Origin: Fundidesulfovibrio putealis DSM 16056
GTDB lineage: Bacteria > Desulfobacterota > Desulfovibrionia > Desulfovibrionales > Desulfovibrionaceae
Assembly: GCF_000429325.1 (NCBI RefSeq)
Contig: NZ_AUBQ01000003.1
Location: 124,001 to 188,000, forward strand
DNA length: 64,000 nucleotides
Reading direction: 5' to 3'
A program made the translations under genes and the position numbers. Positions 18,996-26,711 of the stretch are shown here, in pieces. The notes under the pieces were generated by a model. That model saw nothing but the letters and a program-made list of their open reading frames with translations. It did not search any database and was not told the origin of the DNA. Positions within the stretch are counted from its first letter, which is position 1; each line of letters begins with the position of its first letter.

Positions 18996-19646
18996 ACCCC
19001 CATTTACCAGTACATTCTGGCGGACAAAAAACGAGGAGGAACGCTGCACAGCCATTTGCGCTGCCAGCGCAAACGCAAACGACGATATGGCAAACCCGAC
19101 AGACGAGGTCAAATCAAGGGGCGTATCAGCATAGACATACGCCCGTCCATTGTTGCCGAGCGCTCACGCCTTGGTGATTGGGAGGCTGATACCGTTGAAG
19201 GCAGTAAAGGAGGCCCCGTTTTGGTGACACTTGCAGAGCGTAAAAGTCGTCTTTTCCTGTTTGGCAAGGCTCCCAACAAAAGCGCCAGCGAAGTAAGGCG
19301 GGTCATTGAAGGACTCTTGACACCCATTAAGGACTTTGTTCAGACTATTACCTATGATAACGGCAAGGAGTTCAGCTACCATGCCGATGTGTCAGCTACA
19401 CTCGAGGCTCAGGGATTTTTTGCGCACCCCTACCATTCGTGGGAGCGTGGCTTGAACGAGAACTCCAATGGCCTTCTACGCCAATACTTCCCCAAGGGGG
19501 TAAGCTTGGCATCGGTCACGCAAGATGAGATCATAGCGGCAATGTGCCGCTTGAACTGGCGGCCTAGAAAATGCCTTGGGTTTAAGACACCCTATGAAGT
19601 TTTTTTAGAAGACGCCAATACCCAAGGACTGGGTGTTGCACTTTGA
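18996..19646 (+). pseudogene. IS30-family transposase, N-terminus missing
   Basis: The frame holds IYQYILADKKRGGTL and the complete integrase core with its DDE residues: D in GDWEADTVEG, D in TITYDNGKEF and E in HPYHSWERGLNENSN. About 100-150 N-terminal residues with the helix-turn-helix are missing, and no terminal inverted repeat is visible. The copy is inactive. It lies against the right 178-bp repeat. Confidence 0.88.
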
Positions 19647-19666
19647 ACTTGAAACCGCGTTGCGTA

Positions 19667-19845
19667 AAAGTGGTAAATTTTTTCACGAACGTAGTTATGT
19701 CTTTTCGGGGTTTTAGCTTCTGGGCGCACTAGGTGGATTCGGCCTGGCCAGCTCCTGCAGGAGGTCAACGGCGTTAAATCCTTCCCACTCACGGGGGCAA
19801 TTGTAGGGTTCTGAGCGGTGCGTTTTCCCACCGCGAATGCCCCCC
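19667..19845. repeat. Right copy of the 178-bp direct repeat
   Basis: Pairs with 11408-11585 in direct orientation. The flank here (CCCCCCTGAGAGCC) differs from the left copy, where the MITE-like element begins. See the left copy for the shared peptide end. Confidence 0.85.
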
Positions 19846-19882
19846 TGAGAGCCGCCAGGCTCGAAGGGGGAAGACTTGGGCG

Positions 19883-20275
19883 CTATTCTTTCCCTATTTC
19901 AGCCGTGAGACTGTCTTCCGGGTCTTGGGAGATAAGCAGAGTGACCACCCGGCCATCTTGAAGGCCTACGAAGTGGGTGCATTCGGCAGAGTTGTCCAAG
20001 GTCCGGTAAAAGGTGGCGACGATCTTGGCCTCGGGGTTTAAATCTTCCAGCTTGTCTTTCAGTTGCTGGACGGTCCAGGCCAGTTCCTGGTGCCGGGCGT
20101 AAGCTGCCTCGCGTTCTTCTTCGGTCATGGCCAGTTCTTCGGCCATGCCGTAGGCCTCGGGAGCCGTCAGGAGTTGCAAGGCGTCTTCGGCCAGGGCCTT
20201 GATAGGACCATTTTCGGGGGCTGCGTTAAGGATGGCCTGGATGCGTTGGGCGACGAGTTCAGGATATTCGATCAC
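19883..20275 (-). CDS. Hypothetical protein
   Basis: 130 residues, acidic and helical (TEEEREAAYARHQELAWTVQQLKDKLEDLNPEAK, a likely coiled coil), then a short beta-rich end (CTHFVGLQDGRVVTLLIS). No signal or membrane segment. GTG start with AAGGAACC upstream. Family not recognised; first of a run of small minus-strand ICE genes. Confidence 0.6.
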   Translation of the reverse strand: MIEYPELVAQRIQAILNAAPENGPIKALAEDALQLLTAPEAYGMAEELAMTEEEREAAYARHQELAWTVQQLKDKLEDLNPEAKIVATFYRTLDNSAECTHFVGLQDGRVVTLLISQDPEDSLTAEIGKE

Positions 20276-20464
20276 GGCATGGTTCCTTTCCCTTGATTCG
20301 TGCTATGCTGGTTCAACCGCTGAAATTCTTGCCGAAGTCTACATAAAACCACTTATGAGCCCCGTTCTGTCGGGCCTGGGCAGGACTTTGCGCGTCCACC
20401 TGGACGGTCCCCGCCCCCTGTCCTGCAAACCCCGTCACCGGCACGGTGGCCACCCGGAATCGTG
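20276..20464. other. Intergenic gap
   Basis: 190 bases with no credible gene. It includes a short GC palindrome region (CCACCTGGACGGTCC). It separates two minus-strand small genes. Confidence 0.3.
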
Positions 20465-20710
20465 CTACGATGTGCCACGAAAAACATCTAGCGTGTCACT
20501 GCTGGCCGTGGAAATTTTGATCGTTCCCGTGGGCTTTCCCGCCGCGTCTTCGGAGAGGGTCGATTCAATCCCGTGTCTGGCCATTATGGCCAAAGCGTCT
20601 TTCGGGAACAGGGCATATTCCCCAGCAAGCGCCTTGAACAGGTCGGGGATGACCTGGCCCAGGTCGTCGGACTCCTCGATGTCCAGGGCAATGGTGATGT
20701 TCAGTTTCAT
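20465..20710 (-). CDS. Small hypothetical protein
   Basis: 81 residues from MKLNITIALDIEESDDLGQ. Mixed alpha/beta and acidic; no known motif. There is no classical ribosome site but a purine-rich leader (AGGCAGAAGAGAAAAGAC ATG) like those of other ICE genes here. Function unknown. Confidence 0.55.
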   Translation of the reverse strand: MKLNITIALDIEESDDLGQVIPDLFKALAGEYALFPKDALAIMARHGIESTLSEDAAGKPTGTIKISTASSDTLDVFRGTS

Positions 20711-20763
20711 GTCTTTTCTCTTCTGCCTTTCGGCTGTTCTCTTGTGCGGACAGGGAACCCAAG

Positions 20764-20790
20764 CCCCCTGCGAGGCTGCGCCCCTTGGGG
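20764..20790 (-). terminator. Intergenic hairpin
   Basis: Structured CCCCCTGCGAGGCTGCGCCC CTTGGGG segment just after the stop of the 20797-21189 gene. It shares the core CGAGGCTGCGCC-CTTG with a hairpin at 21270-21297. Confidence 0.4.
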
Positions 20791-20796
20791 GGGAGT

Positions 20797-21189
20797 TCAA
20801 GACTCCGAATACTTGAACGCATACCGGACAAAGAGCCAAAGCAACAGGCCGCTTGCCTGGATGGTCAGAATGAAGCCCCACGCATCCACGGGGTATAAGC
20901 TATCTAAGAGCTTTTGTACCGCAGGAAAATAATCGCTTATTGCTGATACAAATTGCAAAACAAAACCAGCAACCATTAACCAGATAGCACTTATTGCACC
21001 AATTCTCACCGTGGAATATTGTTTTGCATTAGTACGAGAAAGTTCAACGTACTCTGTTTCATCAGGCAACTCAAGAGTTGGGATAATTATCCTACCATCC
21101 TTAGAAACCACCCTAGAAATAGGCAATCCATAAACAGCAATCAAGATTGAGCCAACTGTATTCAAAATTAAGCCAATAATACTGAGCAT
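20797..21189 (-). CDS. Small membrane protein
   Basis: 130 residues from the ATG that follows GGAGGTGTATTAGCT. Three hydrophobic stretches: MLSIIGLILNTVGSILIAVY, ISAIWLMVAGFVLQFVSAIS and GFILTIQASGLLLWLFVRYA. The soluble loop is RVVSKDGRIIIPTLELPDETE. Unknown function; AT-richer than neighbours. Confidence 0.6.
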   Translation of the reverse strand: MLSIIGLILNTVGSILIAVYGLPISRVVSKDGRIIIPTLELPDETEYVELSRTNAKQYSTVRIGAISAIWLMVAGFVLQFVSAISDYFPAVQKLLDSLYPVDAWGFILTIQASGLLLWLFVRYAFKYSES

Positions 21190-21269
21190 AGCTAATACAC
21201 CTCCGAATGCTTCATATGCTCTGCCCAAATGGCGCTATAAACCTTCGCCCGCAGCTAAGCAGAGAAGCT

Positions 21270-21297
21270 CCCTCTTCGAGGCTGCGCCTCTTGAGGG
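21270..21297 (-). terminator. Intergenic hairpin
   Basis: Stem CCCTC / GAGGG with inner CGAGG-CTGCG-CCTC, directly after the stop of the 21305-21559 gene. Partner of the hairpin at 20764. Confidence 0.45.
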
Positions 21298-21304
21298 AAG
21301 ATGT

Positions 21305-21559
21305 TCACGATCTCGGAGCCTGGTCCCCCGGAGCCTTCTTCATGATGCTGAATTTCAAGGTGGACAGGTCGAAGCCGCGCCTCTCCAGTTCCGTGCGCAC
21401 GTCGTCGTTGAGCACGTTCAAAAGGTAGTTGGCGCTGGCTCTGTTCACTCCTTCACCATGATCCGCTACAAAGTCGTATCCTTCGTGAGGATGCCAGCCC
21501 CAGGACAGGCACAACTCGCCCGGCTTTGCTCTCTTGTACCGTTGCTTCCTGGCCTTCAT
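21305..21559 (-). CDS. Small basic hypothetical protein
   Basis: 84 residues. A very basic start (MKARKQRYKRAKPGELCLSW) and a middle GYDFVADHGEGVNRASANYLLNVL. No known domain. Its leader (AAAAGGCGCAAGAC ATG) resembles those of neighbouring ICE genes. Confidence 0.5.
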   Translation of the reverse strand: MKARKQRYKRAKPGELCLSWGWHPHEGYDFVADHGEGVNRASANYLLNVLNDDVRTELERRGFDLSTLKFSIMKKAPGDQAPRS

Positions 21560-21577
21560 GTCTTGCGCCTTTTGCTG

Positions 21578-22072
21578 CTAATGCTTTCTGCGCCAATTCC
21601 ATGGCGCGGTAGGATTGGGCTGGCCCCAAAGCCCGGCCTTGGCGGTGCGTGCCGAGGCCTCAGTCTCCTTCCAGGCTTCGCACGTCGGCGTTTTGCAATA
21701 CCGGGTATAGTGCCAGGCTAGGCCTGCCCGAAGCAGCTCCTGATTCAATACAGGCCCATCGGGCTTGCCCAGCCGCACAACGGCCACTAAGCGCCCGTAA
21801 TGGTCCTTGTCGATAACATCCAGGAAGACCTGGCCCCCGGCCTGGACGATCTTTGATGTCACGAAGTCCTTGGCCTCCTGGCCAAAAGGCTGGTCCTTCT
21901 CCGGGCAGTCGATGCCGTACAGACGCACGCGGGCATTCCCAACGTGCAACGTGTCGCCGTCGCTCACCTTCCTGACCTGGCCAGCCTCCCACGCCATGGC
22001 CACCACCGGCAGCACCAGAACCGTGAGGATCAGCGCAATAAACGCCGGGAAGATTCTCTTCATGTCTTTCAT
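21578..22072 (-). CDS. Secreted thermonuclease-family nuclease carried by the ICE
   Basis: About 164 residues with a signal peptide (IFPAFIALILTVLVLPVVAMA) and SNase motifs VSDGDTLHV, VRLYGIDCPEKDQPFGQEAK, DHYGRLVAVVRL and WHYTRYC. Similar in layout to the chromosomal nuclease at 5709-6188, including the Y-x-x-YC Cys pair. IncP and related plasmids often carry such nucleases (ParB/Nuc type). Start is ATG 22072 or 22063. Confidence 0.82.
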   Translation of the reverse strand: MKDMKRIFPAFIALILTVLVLPVVAMAWEAGQVRKVSDGDTLHVGNARVRLYGIDCPEKDQPFGQEAKDFVTSKIVQAGGQVFLDVIDKDHYGRLVAVVRLGKPDGPVLNQELLRAGLAWHYTRYCKTPTCEAWKETEASARTAKAGLWGQPNPTAPWNWRRKH

Positions 22073-22110
22073 TTTCTTTTGCCTTGCTTGTGCGTCTTTC
22101 GCCGGTTGAC

Positions 22111-22335
22111 TCAAACCGTCAGATGATGCTCCATGATGTTATTGTCCGGCATCTTCTTTCTGAGGCTATCAACATACCGCCTCGCATTGTAAGCCTCTCG
22201 TGGTGCAAGAGCCCCTTTGAAGACGTACCACTCCCCGGCGAATCCATGGTCCAGGCCAAGCCTTTCAAAGCGTTCCAAAACTTCATCGTCCGGTTTTGCA
22301 TCGAAAATATATTCGACGTGATCGAAGTCAGGCAT
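22111..22335 (-). CDS. Small hypothetical protein
   Basis: 74 residues with aromatic beta-like pattern (FDHVEYIFDAKPDDEVLERFERLGLDHGFAGEWYVF). Start after AAGGAGTACTCATC. No family recognised. Confidence 0.55.
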   Translation of the reverse strand: MPDFDHVEYIFDAKPDDEVLERFERLGLDHGFAGEWYVFKGALAPREAYNARRYVDSLRKKMPDNNIMEHHLTV

Positions 22336-22365
22336 GATGAGTACTCCTTCTTGATGGAATCAAGA

Positions 22366-22692
22366 TCATTGGTTGTTCATCATCCTAAGCAGCTTGTCTT
22401 TCTGCTCTTTTATCTTCGCCGCATCGCTCTTGGCCTTGCCATCCTTCTTGCATTCTTCTCCGGCCTCTATAATTTTTTCGTAATCCTTCTTCACTATGCG
22501 TCCAACCTCCATCAAATTCTTGCTGATCGCCAAAACACTCGGGCACGCTTCAGAGAGCTTGACGACTTCGGCATACTGATCAGCCGTTATTTCGTCGTAA
22601 TTGCTGCCAGTGCAATTCGAAAACATAACCGTGACAACGACAAATAATGCAACAATTCCAACCAGTACTTTCCAATTTAATTCATCACGCAC
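22366..22692 (-). CDS. Small membrane-anchored protein
   Basis: 108 residues: one N-terminal membrane segment (VLVGIVALFVVVTVMFSNC) followed by a charged helical domain. The Cys after the segment (FSNCTGS) is not a good lipobox. GTG start after AAGGAGAAGTACC. Confidence 0.55.
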   Translation of the reverse strand: MRDELNWKVLVGIVALFVVVTVMFSNCTGSNYDEITADQYAEVVKLSEACPSVLAISKNLMEVGRIVKKDYEKIIEAGEECKKDGKAKSDAAKIKEQKDKLLRMMNNQ

Positions 22693-22703
22693 GGTACTTC
22701 TCC

Positions 22704-23222
22704 TTATCTTGCGTTTGGTGTTTCCGAACTTGCTATTTCAGGCGTGGAAACCATTTTGCCAGCCTTACGCAGAACGCCTTGCCGCTCCTGCCCGTTCAGG
22801 AAGTTCACCCTCTCGGCCGCCGCATCAGGATCGGTGTGGTCGCTCTCCGGCATCCAGGCTCCGTCCGGCAGGAAAAAGCCAACGGTCCAAGTCTCCTCAT
22901 CGGTCTTCCCGTACACGTATCTTCCGGGGAGGGTGGGTCTTTCTTCCTCGTCGTCCACGCCACCATTCTGCATCTTTTTTTCAAAGTTGACCGTACGTTG
23001 AATCATAACGACAACAACGGTGATCAGCAGGCTGGCGAATGCCATTGTTACGAATTCTGAGTTGTACAGCAGAAACCTTTTAGGGATGTGATGTCCCTCC
23101 GCACCCGCGAAGAGCACACCTATCCAGACCAATGCCAAGATGAAGGAATACAGGATGTTGACTCCTATGCGAATCAGAAACAGCACGACTACCACAACGA
23201 GAATGCAGTTGATGATAAGCAT
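22704..23222 (-). CDS. Membrane protein of unknown function
   Basis: 172 residues with three hydrophobic segments (MLIINCILVVVVVLFLI, ILYSFILALVWIGVLFA, FASLLITVVVVMIQ) and a soluble C-terminal half containing YVYGKTDEETWTVGFFLPDGAW. Start after AAAGGAGGTTCCC. Not recognised. Confidence 0.6.
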   Translation of the reverse strand: MLIINCILVVVVVLFLIRIGVNILYSFILALVWIGVLFAGAEGHHIPKRFLLYNSEFVTMAFASLLITVVVVMIQRTVNFEKKMQNGGVDDEEERPTLPGRYVYGKTDEETWTVGFFLPDGAWMPESDHTDPDAAAERVNFLNGQERQGVLRKAGKMVSTPEIASSETPNAR

Positions 23223-23244
23223 GGGAACCTCCTTTGCTTCCGCC

Positions 23245-23595
23245 CTAAAAGCCGTGCTTACGAAGATATTCGTCCAATGCTTCGCGAACGGCCCAGGCTT
23301 CTTTCATGCGCTGGTTGTAGCAATAGCTCCGCAGCCGGTCATAAAGCTCATCTGAGAAAACGACGGTCTTCCTCACTTCGCCTTTTTGCTCTTTCGTATC
23401 TGTGTCTTTGATCAAATTATCATCATCGCCTTTTTGCTTTTTCGCCTTGCCAGACTTACGCAAATCAGGATTTGCGTCTTCACGACCTTGCGCCTTTTCA
23501 CCATCGCGTATCTGTGAAGACTGGCCCCCCTCCTCTTCGGTCACGTCCGTCCGCTTGAACAGCTCCCCGCCCTTGATTCCTTTCCCGAGTACCAT
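23245..23595 (-). CDS. ParA-linked ribbon-helix-helix-type partner
   Basis: 116 residues: a charged, Lys-rich first half and a C-terminal segment VRKTVVFSDELYDRLRSYCYNQ...AVREALDEYLRKHGF, which fits an Arc/CopG-like DNA-binding fold. It starts one base after the parA stop, so it is probably the centromere-binding partner of ParA. This role is inferred from position and fold only. Confidence 0.65.
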   Translation of the reverse strand: MVLGKGIKGGELFKRTDVTEEEGGQSSQIRDGEKAQGREDANPDLRKSGKAKKQKGDDDNLIKDTDTKEQKGEVRKTVVFSDELYDRLRSYCYNQRMKEAWAVREALDEYLRKHGF

Positions 23596-23596
23596 G

Positions 23597-24340
23597 TCAC
23601 GCCCTCCGTGCGATTTCGTTTGCAAGCCTGTCGTAGTCCTCAGCGCCAGCGCTTCCTGGCCGGTAAGCCTGGATGTCCTTGCCGTGGCTGGGTGCCTCGG
23701 CCAAGGCCACGGCATCGCGAATCTTCGTTTCGAAAAGGATGTCCGGGAAGGCTCGGCGCAACTCGTTGAACACGTCGCGGTTCAAAGTCTTGCGCTTGTC
23801 GTAGAACGTCACGGCTATGCCCAGGACACGCAGCATGGGGTTAAGGTCCCGCACCATGGCCACAGTGTTGTGGAGCAGTTCCAGCCCCCTCAGGGCGTGA
23901 AATTCAGCCTGTACCGGGATAACGATCTCATCCGCCGCCACCAGGGCGTTGACGGTGACGAGGCCCAGGTTCGGCGGACAGTCCAGGAGCACAAAATCAT
24001 ACGCCTCGATGTCGCTCAACGCCTTCTTCAGCATGTTCTCTCGCCCGATCCTGCCCGCAAAGGTAAGGTCGGCCTGCGCCAGGCTCATGGTAGCCGGAAG
24101 AAGGTCCAGCTCGCCCTTGCGGACGACCTCCCCCATGCTGGCCCGCCCGTCCATGACGTCATAGACGCTCGCTTCCAGTTCATCCGGTTCGATGCCGCAC
24201 GATGCGGTCAGGCTGCCCTGGGCGTCCAGGTCCACCAGCAGGACACGGCACCCTGCCCGTGAAAGGGCCGCCCCGACATTCTGAACGGTCGTCGTCTTCC
24301 CGACCCCGCCCTTTTGGTTCACAAAAGCTATTTTGCGCAT
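23597..24340 (-). CDS. parA: ParA-family partition ATPase
   Basis: 247 residues. Deviant Walker A KGGVGKTT at 10-17, A' motif LLDCPPNLG and NP-type motifs; Soj/ParA length without an N-terminal DNA-binding domain. It should drive segregation or stabilise the excised circular form with its downstream partner. AT-rich upstream region is shared with the divergent brnT. Confidence 0.9.
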   Translation of the reverse strand: MRKIAFVNQKGGVGKTTTVQNVGAALSRAGCRVLLVDLDAQGSLTASCGIEPDELEASVYDVMDGRASMGEVVRKGELDLLPATMSLAQADLTFAGRIGRENMLKKALSDIEAYDFVLLDCPPNLGLVTVNALVAADEIVIPVQAEFHALRGLELLHNTVAMVRDLNPMLRVLGIAVTFYDKRKTLNRDVFNELRRAFPDILFETKIRDAVALAEAPSHGKDIQAYRPGSAGAEDYDRLANEIARRA

Positions 24341-24357
24341 ATTGGCACCTCACTAAA

Positions 24358-24493
24358 TGTGATGAGTCATATTTCCACAAAGGCATACTTTCGTCAAGTA
24401 ATAAATTGTAAAATGAGAATTTGATAATTGTATGGTACGATTCATCACAAATCTGGCCGGGGGGGTTGACACGACGCGGAATTGTCTATACAT
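24358..24493. promoter_or_regulatory. Divergent parA / brnT regulatory region
   Basis: TGTGATGAGTC near 24358 recurs inverted as GATTCATCACA near 24440, spaced 80 bases, a possible operator pair. For brnT a TTGACA at 24466 and TATACAT at 24487 (15-base spacer) would start transcription almost at the ATG 24501, which has no ribosome site, so brnT may be leaderless. Confidence 0.45.
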
Positions 24494-24500
24494 TTTGACC

Positions 24501-24782
24501 ATGCAATTTGAATGGGACAAAACAAAGGCTCAGGCTAACCTGGACAAGCACGGCTTGGATTTCGAGGATGCCAAGAAAGTTTTTTCCCGTCCTGTCGTGA
24601 TAACGCCGGATGCGCGGCGCGACTATGGCGAGCTGAGATACAAAGCCTTGGGGGAGCTTGACGGAGTGATAGTCTACATCGCCTTCACGCCCCGAAGGGA
24701 TGCAGTTCGCATCATTTCCATGCGCCCGGCCAATAGAAAGGAGCGTGAAGCGTATGCCAAATCCCACCAAAAGCGACCTTAG
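24501..24782 (+). CDS. brnT: BrnT-family toxin (RNase)
   Basis: 93 residues from MQFEWDKTKAQANLDKHGL. The family pattern F-W-D-x-x-K-x-x-x-N-x-x-K-H-G and the later RIISMRPANRKERE are present. BrnT is a ribonuclease toxin neutralised by BrnA. The first ATG of the frame (24432) is 23 codons earlier; 24501 matches the family start. Confidence 0.9.
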   Translation: MQFEWDKTKAQANLDKHGLDFEDAKKVFSRPVVITPDARRDYGELRYKALGELDGVIVYIAFTPRRDAVRIISMRPANRKEREAYAKSHQKRP

Positions 24783-25047
24783 CCGCGTTCGGGCCATGTC
24801 TGACGCTGACATAGAGCGAATTGCTTTGGAAGACCCTGACGCCCAACCCATGACGGACGAAGAGTTGGCGCAAGCAAAACGGATGCGCCTGGATGATTTT
24901 TTGCCAACTACCAAGGCAAAAGTTTGTTTGCGGCTGGATCAGGACGTGGTGACATGGTTCCGTGCCCGTGGGCGCGGGTATCAAACCAAGATCAATGCCG
25001 CCTTGCGAGCCTTCATAGATTCCCAGGAACATCGGCCCCGGCCCTAA
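24754..25047 (+). CDS. brnA: BrnA-family antitoxin
   Basis: 97 residues, overlapping brnT by 29 bases, with AAGGAGCGTGAAGCGT before ATG. The C-terminal DNA-binding part KVCLRLDQDVVTWFRARGRGYQTKINAALRAF is the BrnA ribbon-helix-helix. Usually represses its own operon together with BrnT; helps keep the ICE in the host. Confidence 0.9.
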   Translation: MPNPTKSDLSRVRAMSDADIERIALEDPDAQPMTDEELAQAKRMRLDDFLPTTKAKVCLRLDQDVVTWFRARGRGYQTKINAALRAFIDSQEHRPRP

Positions 25048-25075
25048 CCTAAGGCACCCCCTGGCTCTGCGAAAA

Positions 25076-25302
25076 CCCTCTTCACGCCGCTTCGGCGTGT
25101 AGGCTCTTCGCGGAGCGTACCCAAGCCATACAGCGTCGGTCCATGGCCACGAGCTGCGCTAGAGTATGGCTTGCGTTAGTCCACCCCGCGCCCTCACCGG
25201 CCTGCCTTTAAAATGGTCCTCGTAGCCGAACATGCTGCACCTGGTCATACGCGGGCACGGGCTCCGGCCCGCTTCGGGCCGGTGGGGGCCTGTGTGCTTT
25301 TC
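25076..25302 (+). repeat. Dispersed 230-bp repeat, copy A
   Basis: Two conserved ends around a variable middle. Left end: CCCTCTTCACGC hairpin then AGGCTCTTCGCGGAGCGTAC. Right end: GGGCACGGGCTCCGGCCC, hairpin GGCCCGCTTCGGGCC, then GGTGGGGGCCTGTGTGC. Other copies are at 42594-42816 (inverted) and 58716-58952. Confidence 0.75.
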
Positions 25303-25422
25303 GCTGGAGGTAGCCGCCCGAAAAGGGCAGCCCTGGACGGTCGCGCTGAGGTTTTCGCGAAAGCGTCCAGGGCCAGGCATTGCGCGTTTACGGCGTTCTT
25401 TCTTGGTGGGCTGGTTTGCGGT

Positions 25423-25641
25423 TCAAACCTGGTCAACCGTCTCGGGGCTTTTGAAGGCCCCCACAGTGGCGTTATGGTGGCATTCGGGACAGGCGCAAAA
25501 AGAGGTGTCTTCCCATTCTGCGCCCTCGTAGTCTTCAACACCATTGTCCGAGACGCGAAAGGTAGTCGTGCCAACGATGTCAAACGGACCTTCGTTGCCG
25601 CATTTCGGGCAAACCATGCCCTCTAGGCAATTGATGTTCAT
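25423..25641 (-). CDS. Small zinc-ribbon protein
   Basis: 72 residues with two Cys pairs (VCPKCGNEGPF and CACPECHH) around a beta strand (FRVSDNGVEDYEGAEWED). Probably a metal-stabilised binding domain; short proteins of this type are frequent on conjugative elements. Function unknown. Start after GAGGGAGCAGTGTC. Confidence 0.65.
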   Translation of the reverse strand: MNINCLEGMVCPKCGNEGPFDIVGTTTFRVSDNGVEDYEGAEWEDTSFCACPECHHNATVGAFKSPETVDQV

Positions 25642-25732
25642 GACACTGCTCCCTCAATTTAGTGTTTCTGTTCCTGCTTCAATCCAGGCACACAGACGCG
25701 CCTGGATTGCGTGCTGGGCCAGAAACGGGCCG

Positions 25733-25966
25733 TTAGTCTTCGGTGTCGGGGTTTTCGTCCTGTTCCTCCTCGAAATGCGTTTCGGACAGGCGCACCGCAT
25801 CGGCAAAATCGAAGTCCTCGGCCTCGTGAGCGGCCAGGTGGCGGAGGTCCGAAAGAAGATCGGTCAAGTCGTCTTGCCCGACCTGGCCACCTTCCCCGAG
25901 GCATTGCGCCTTGTAGAATTCCAGGGCCTGCATTGCGCGTTCGCGGCGTTCTTCGTTCGTGGGCAT
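25733..25966 (-). CDS. Small acidic hypothetical protein
   Basis: 77 residues, strongly acidic and helical (DFADAVRLSETHFEEEQDENPDTED). Start after AAGGAGTCCCCACC. The charge pattern resembles DNA-mimic or chaperone-like plasmid proteins, but this is only an impression. Confidence 0.55.
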   Translation of the reverse strand: MPTNEERRERAMQALEFYKAQCLGEGGQVGQDDLTDLLSDLRHLAAHEAEDFDFADAVRLSETHFEEEQDENPDTED

Positions 25967-25978
25967 GGTGGGGACTCC

Positions 25979-26215
25979 TTATTGCTCGGACTTTGAAGGG
26001 TAGATTGTGGCGATGTTGTCCCGGTGAATCGAGCCGCATTTTCCGCCGTCCGTGTTCGTAGGGAATCCGTCGCGGTTGAACATCCGAAGGGCCGGGCGTT
26101 TCTCTTGCGCGAGCTGGTACGCGGCCACGTAGTGCAAACCGCCGTACACTGAACGCACAAGGCAAAGCTCTTCGGGCTTGAGTCCATTGTAGTAGTTCGG
26201 GGCTTTGGTCTGCAT
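25979..26215 (-). CDS. Small hypothetical protein preceded by structured element 1
   Basis: 78 residues starting MQTKAPNYYNGLKPEELCL, after CCGGAGAAAAGCC. The start MQT and ribosome site are shared with the methyltransferase gene at 28541. The upstream structured element reads open in this frame for another 81 codons, but that extension is conserved as structure rather than protein. No family recognised. Confidence 0.6.
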   Translation of the reverse strand: MQTKAPNYYNGLKPEELCLVRSVYGGLHYVAAYQLAQEKRPALRMFNRDGFPTNTDGGKCGSIHRDNIATIYPSKSEQ

Positions 26216-26221
26216 GGCTTT

Positions 26222-26648
26222 TCTCCGGGGTTTTGTGTCTTTGCTTCTTGCCTTCTCTCCCCCCCAACATCCTTCCGGCGGAGGGGGGGAGGGGCAGGGC
26301 CTTTCATCTTCAAAAGGCCTGACCCTCCCCCATCCCGCCGGAAGGCCGCGAACTCTGGAAAATGCGTGCTGTTGCCCGTGGCCAGGTAGCAGGCCGAGTG
26401 ACAGGGCCTCGGGCTTTGACGAGGACCTGGCGCGAAGGCGTGCATTGGCCACGGGCAAGCCTTCAGCACGCCACCGCCCAGCGGTTCTGTGCTCTTAGCC
26501 TTCCTGGGCTCCGGCTGTTTGGATTTGAGGAGCCGACAAGGCGCCGATCTCCGCCCCGGTTCATCCGGGGCAATCGCCGGGTCCAGGGCCGGGCACCGGC
26601 CCTGGTCGCGGGAGAGCGCGAGAGGGGGGGCGACTCCCCCCTCTCGCC
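26222..26648 (-). repeat. Structured leader element, copy 1 of 3
   Basis: A GC-rich non-coding block filling the gap between the methyltransferase stop and the next start. It folds into about seven stems, including CCTTCCGGCGG / CCGCCGGAAGG, GCGTGCTG / CAGCACGC, TTGCCCGTGGCCA / TGGCCACGGGCAA and CCAGGGCCGG / CCGGCCCTGG. Copies 2 and 3 keep the pairing while changing bases. Confidence 0.85.
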
Positions 26649-26711
26649 CGATTTTGAAGTTCCCTTCCCCGTCCAGGCCTGAAGGCCTGGACGATGGAAG
26701 AGGTAGAAGGA

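Noticed and set aside
25076-25302. Group II intron or integron-type site as identity of the dispersed repeat
   Set aside because: No domain V-like GAAA-tetraloop hairpin, reverse transcriptase or attC-like folded ends with R-box pattern were found; the repeat is described only by what is visible.
26222-26458. N-terminal extension of the 25979-26215 protein through structured element 1
   Set aside because: The frame is open, but the other copies of the element are not in frame with their genes in the same way, base changes keep pairing rather than protein, and a ribosome site stands before the internal ATG.
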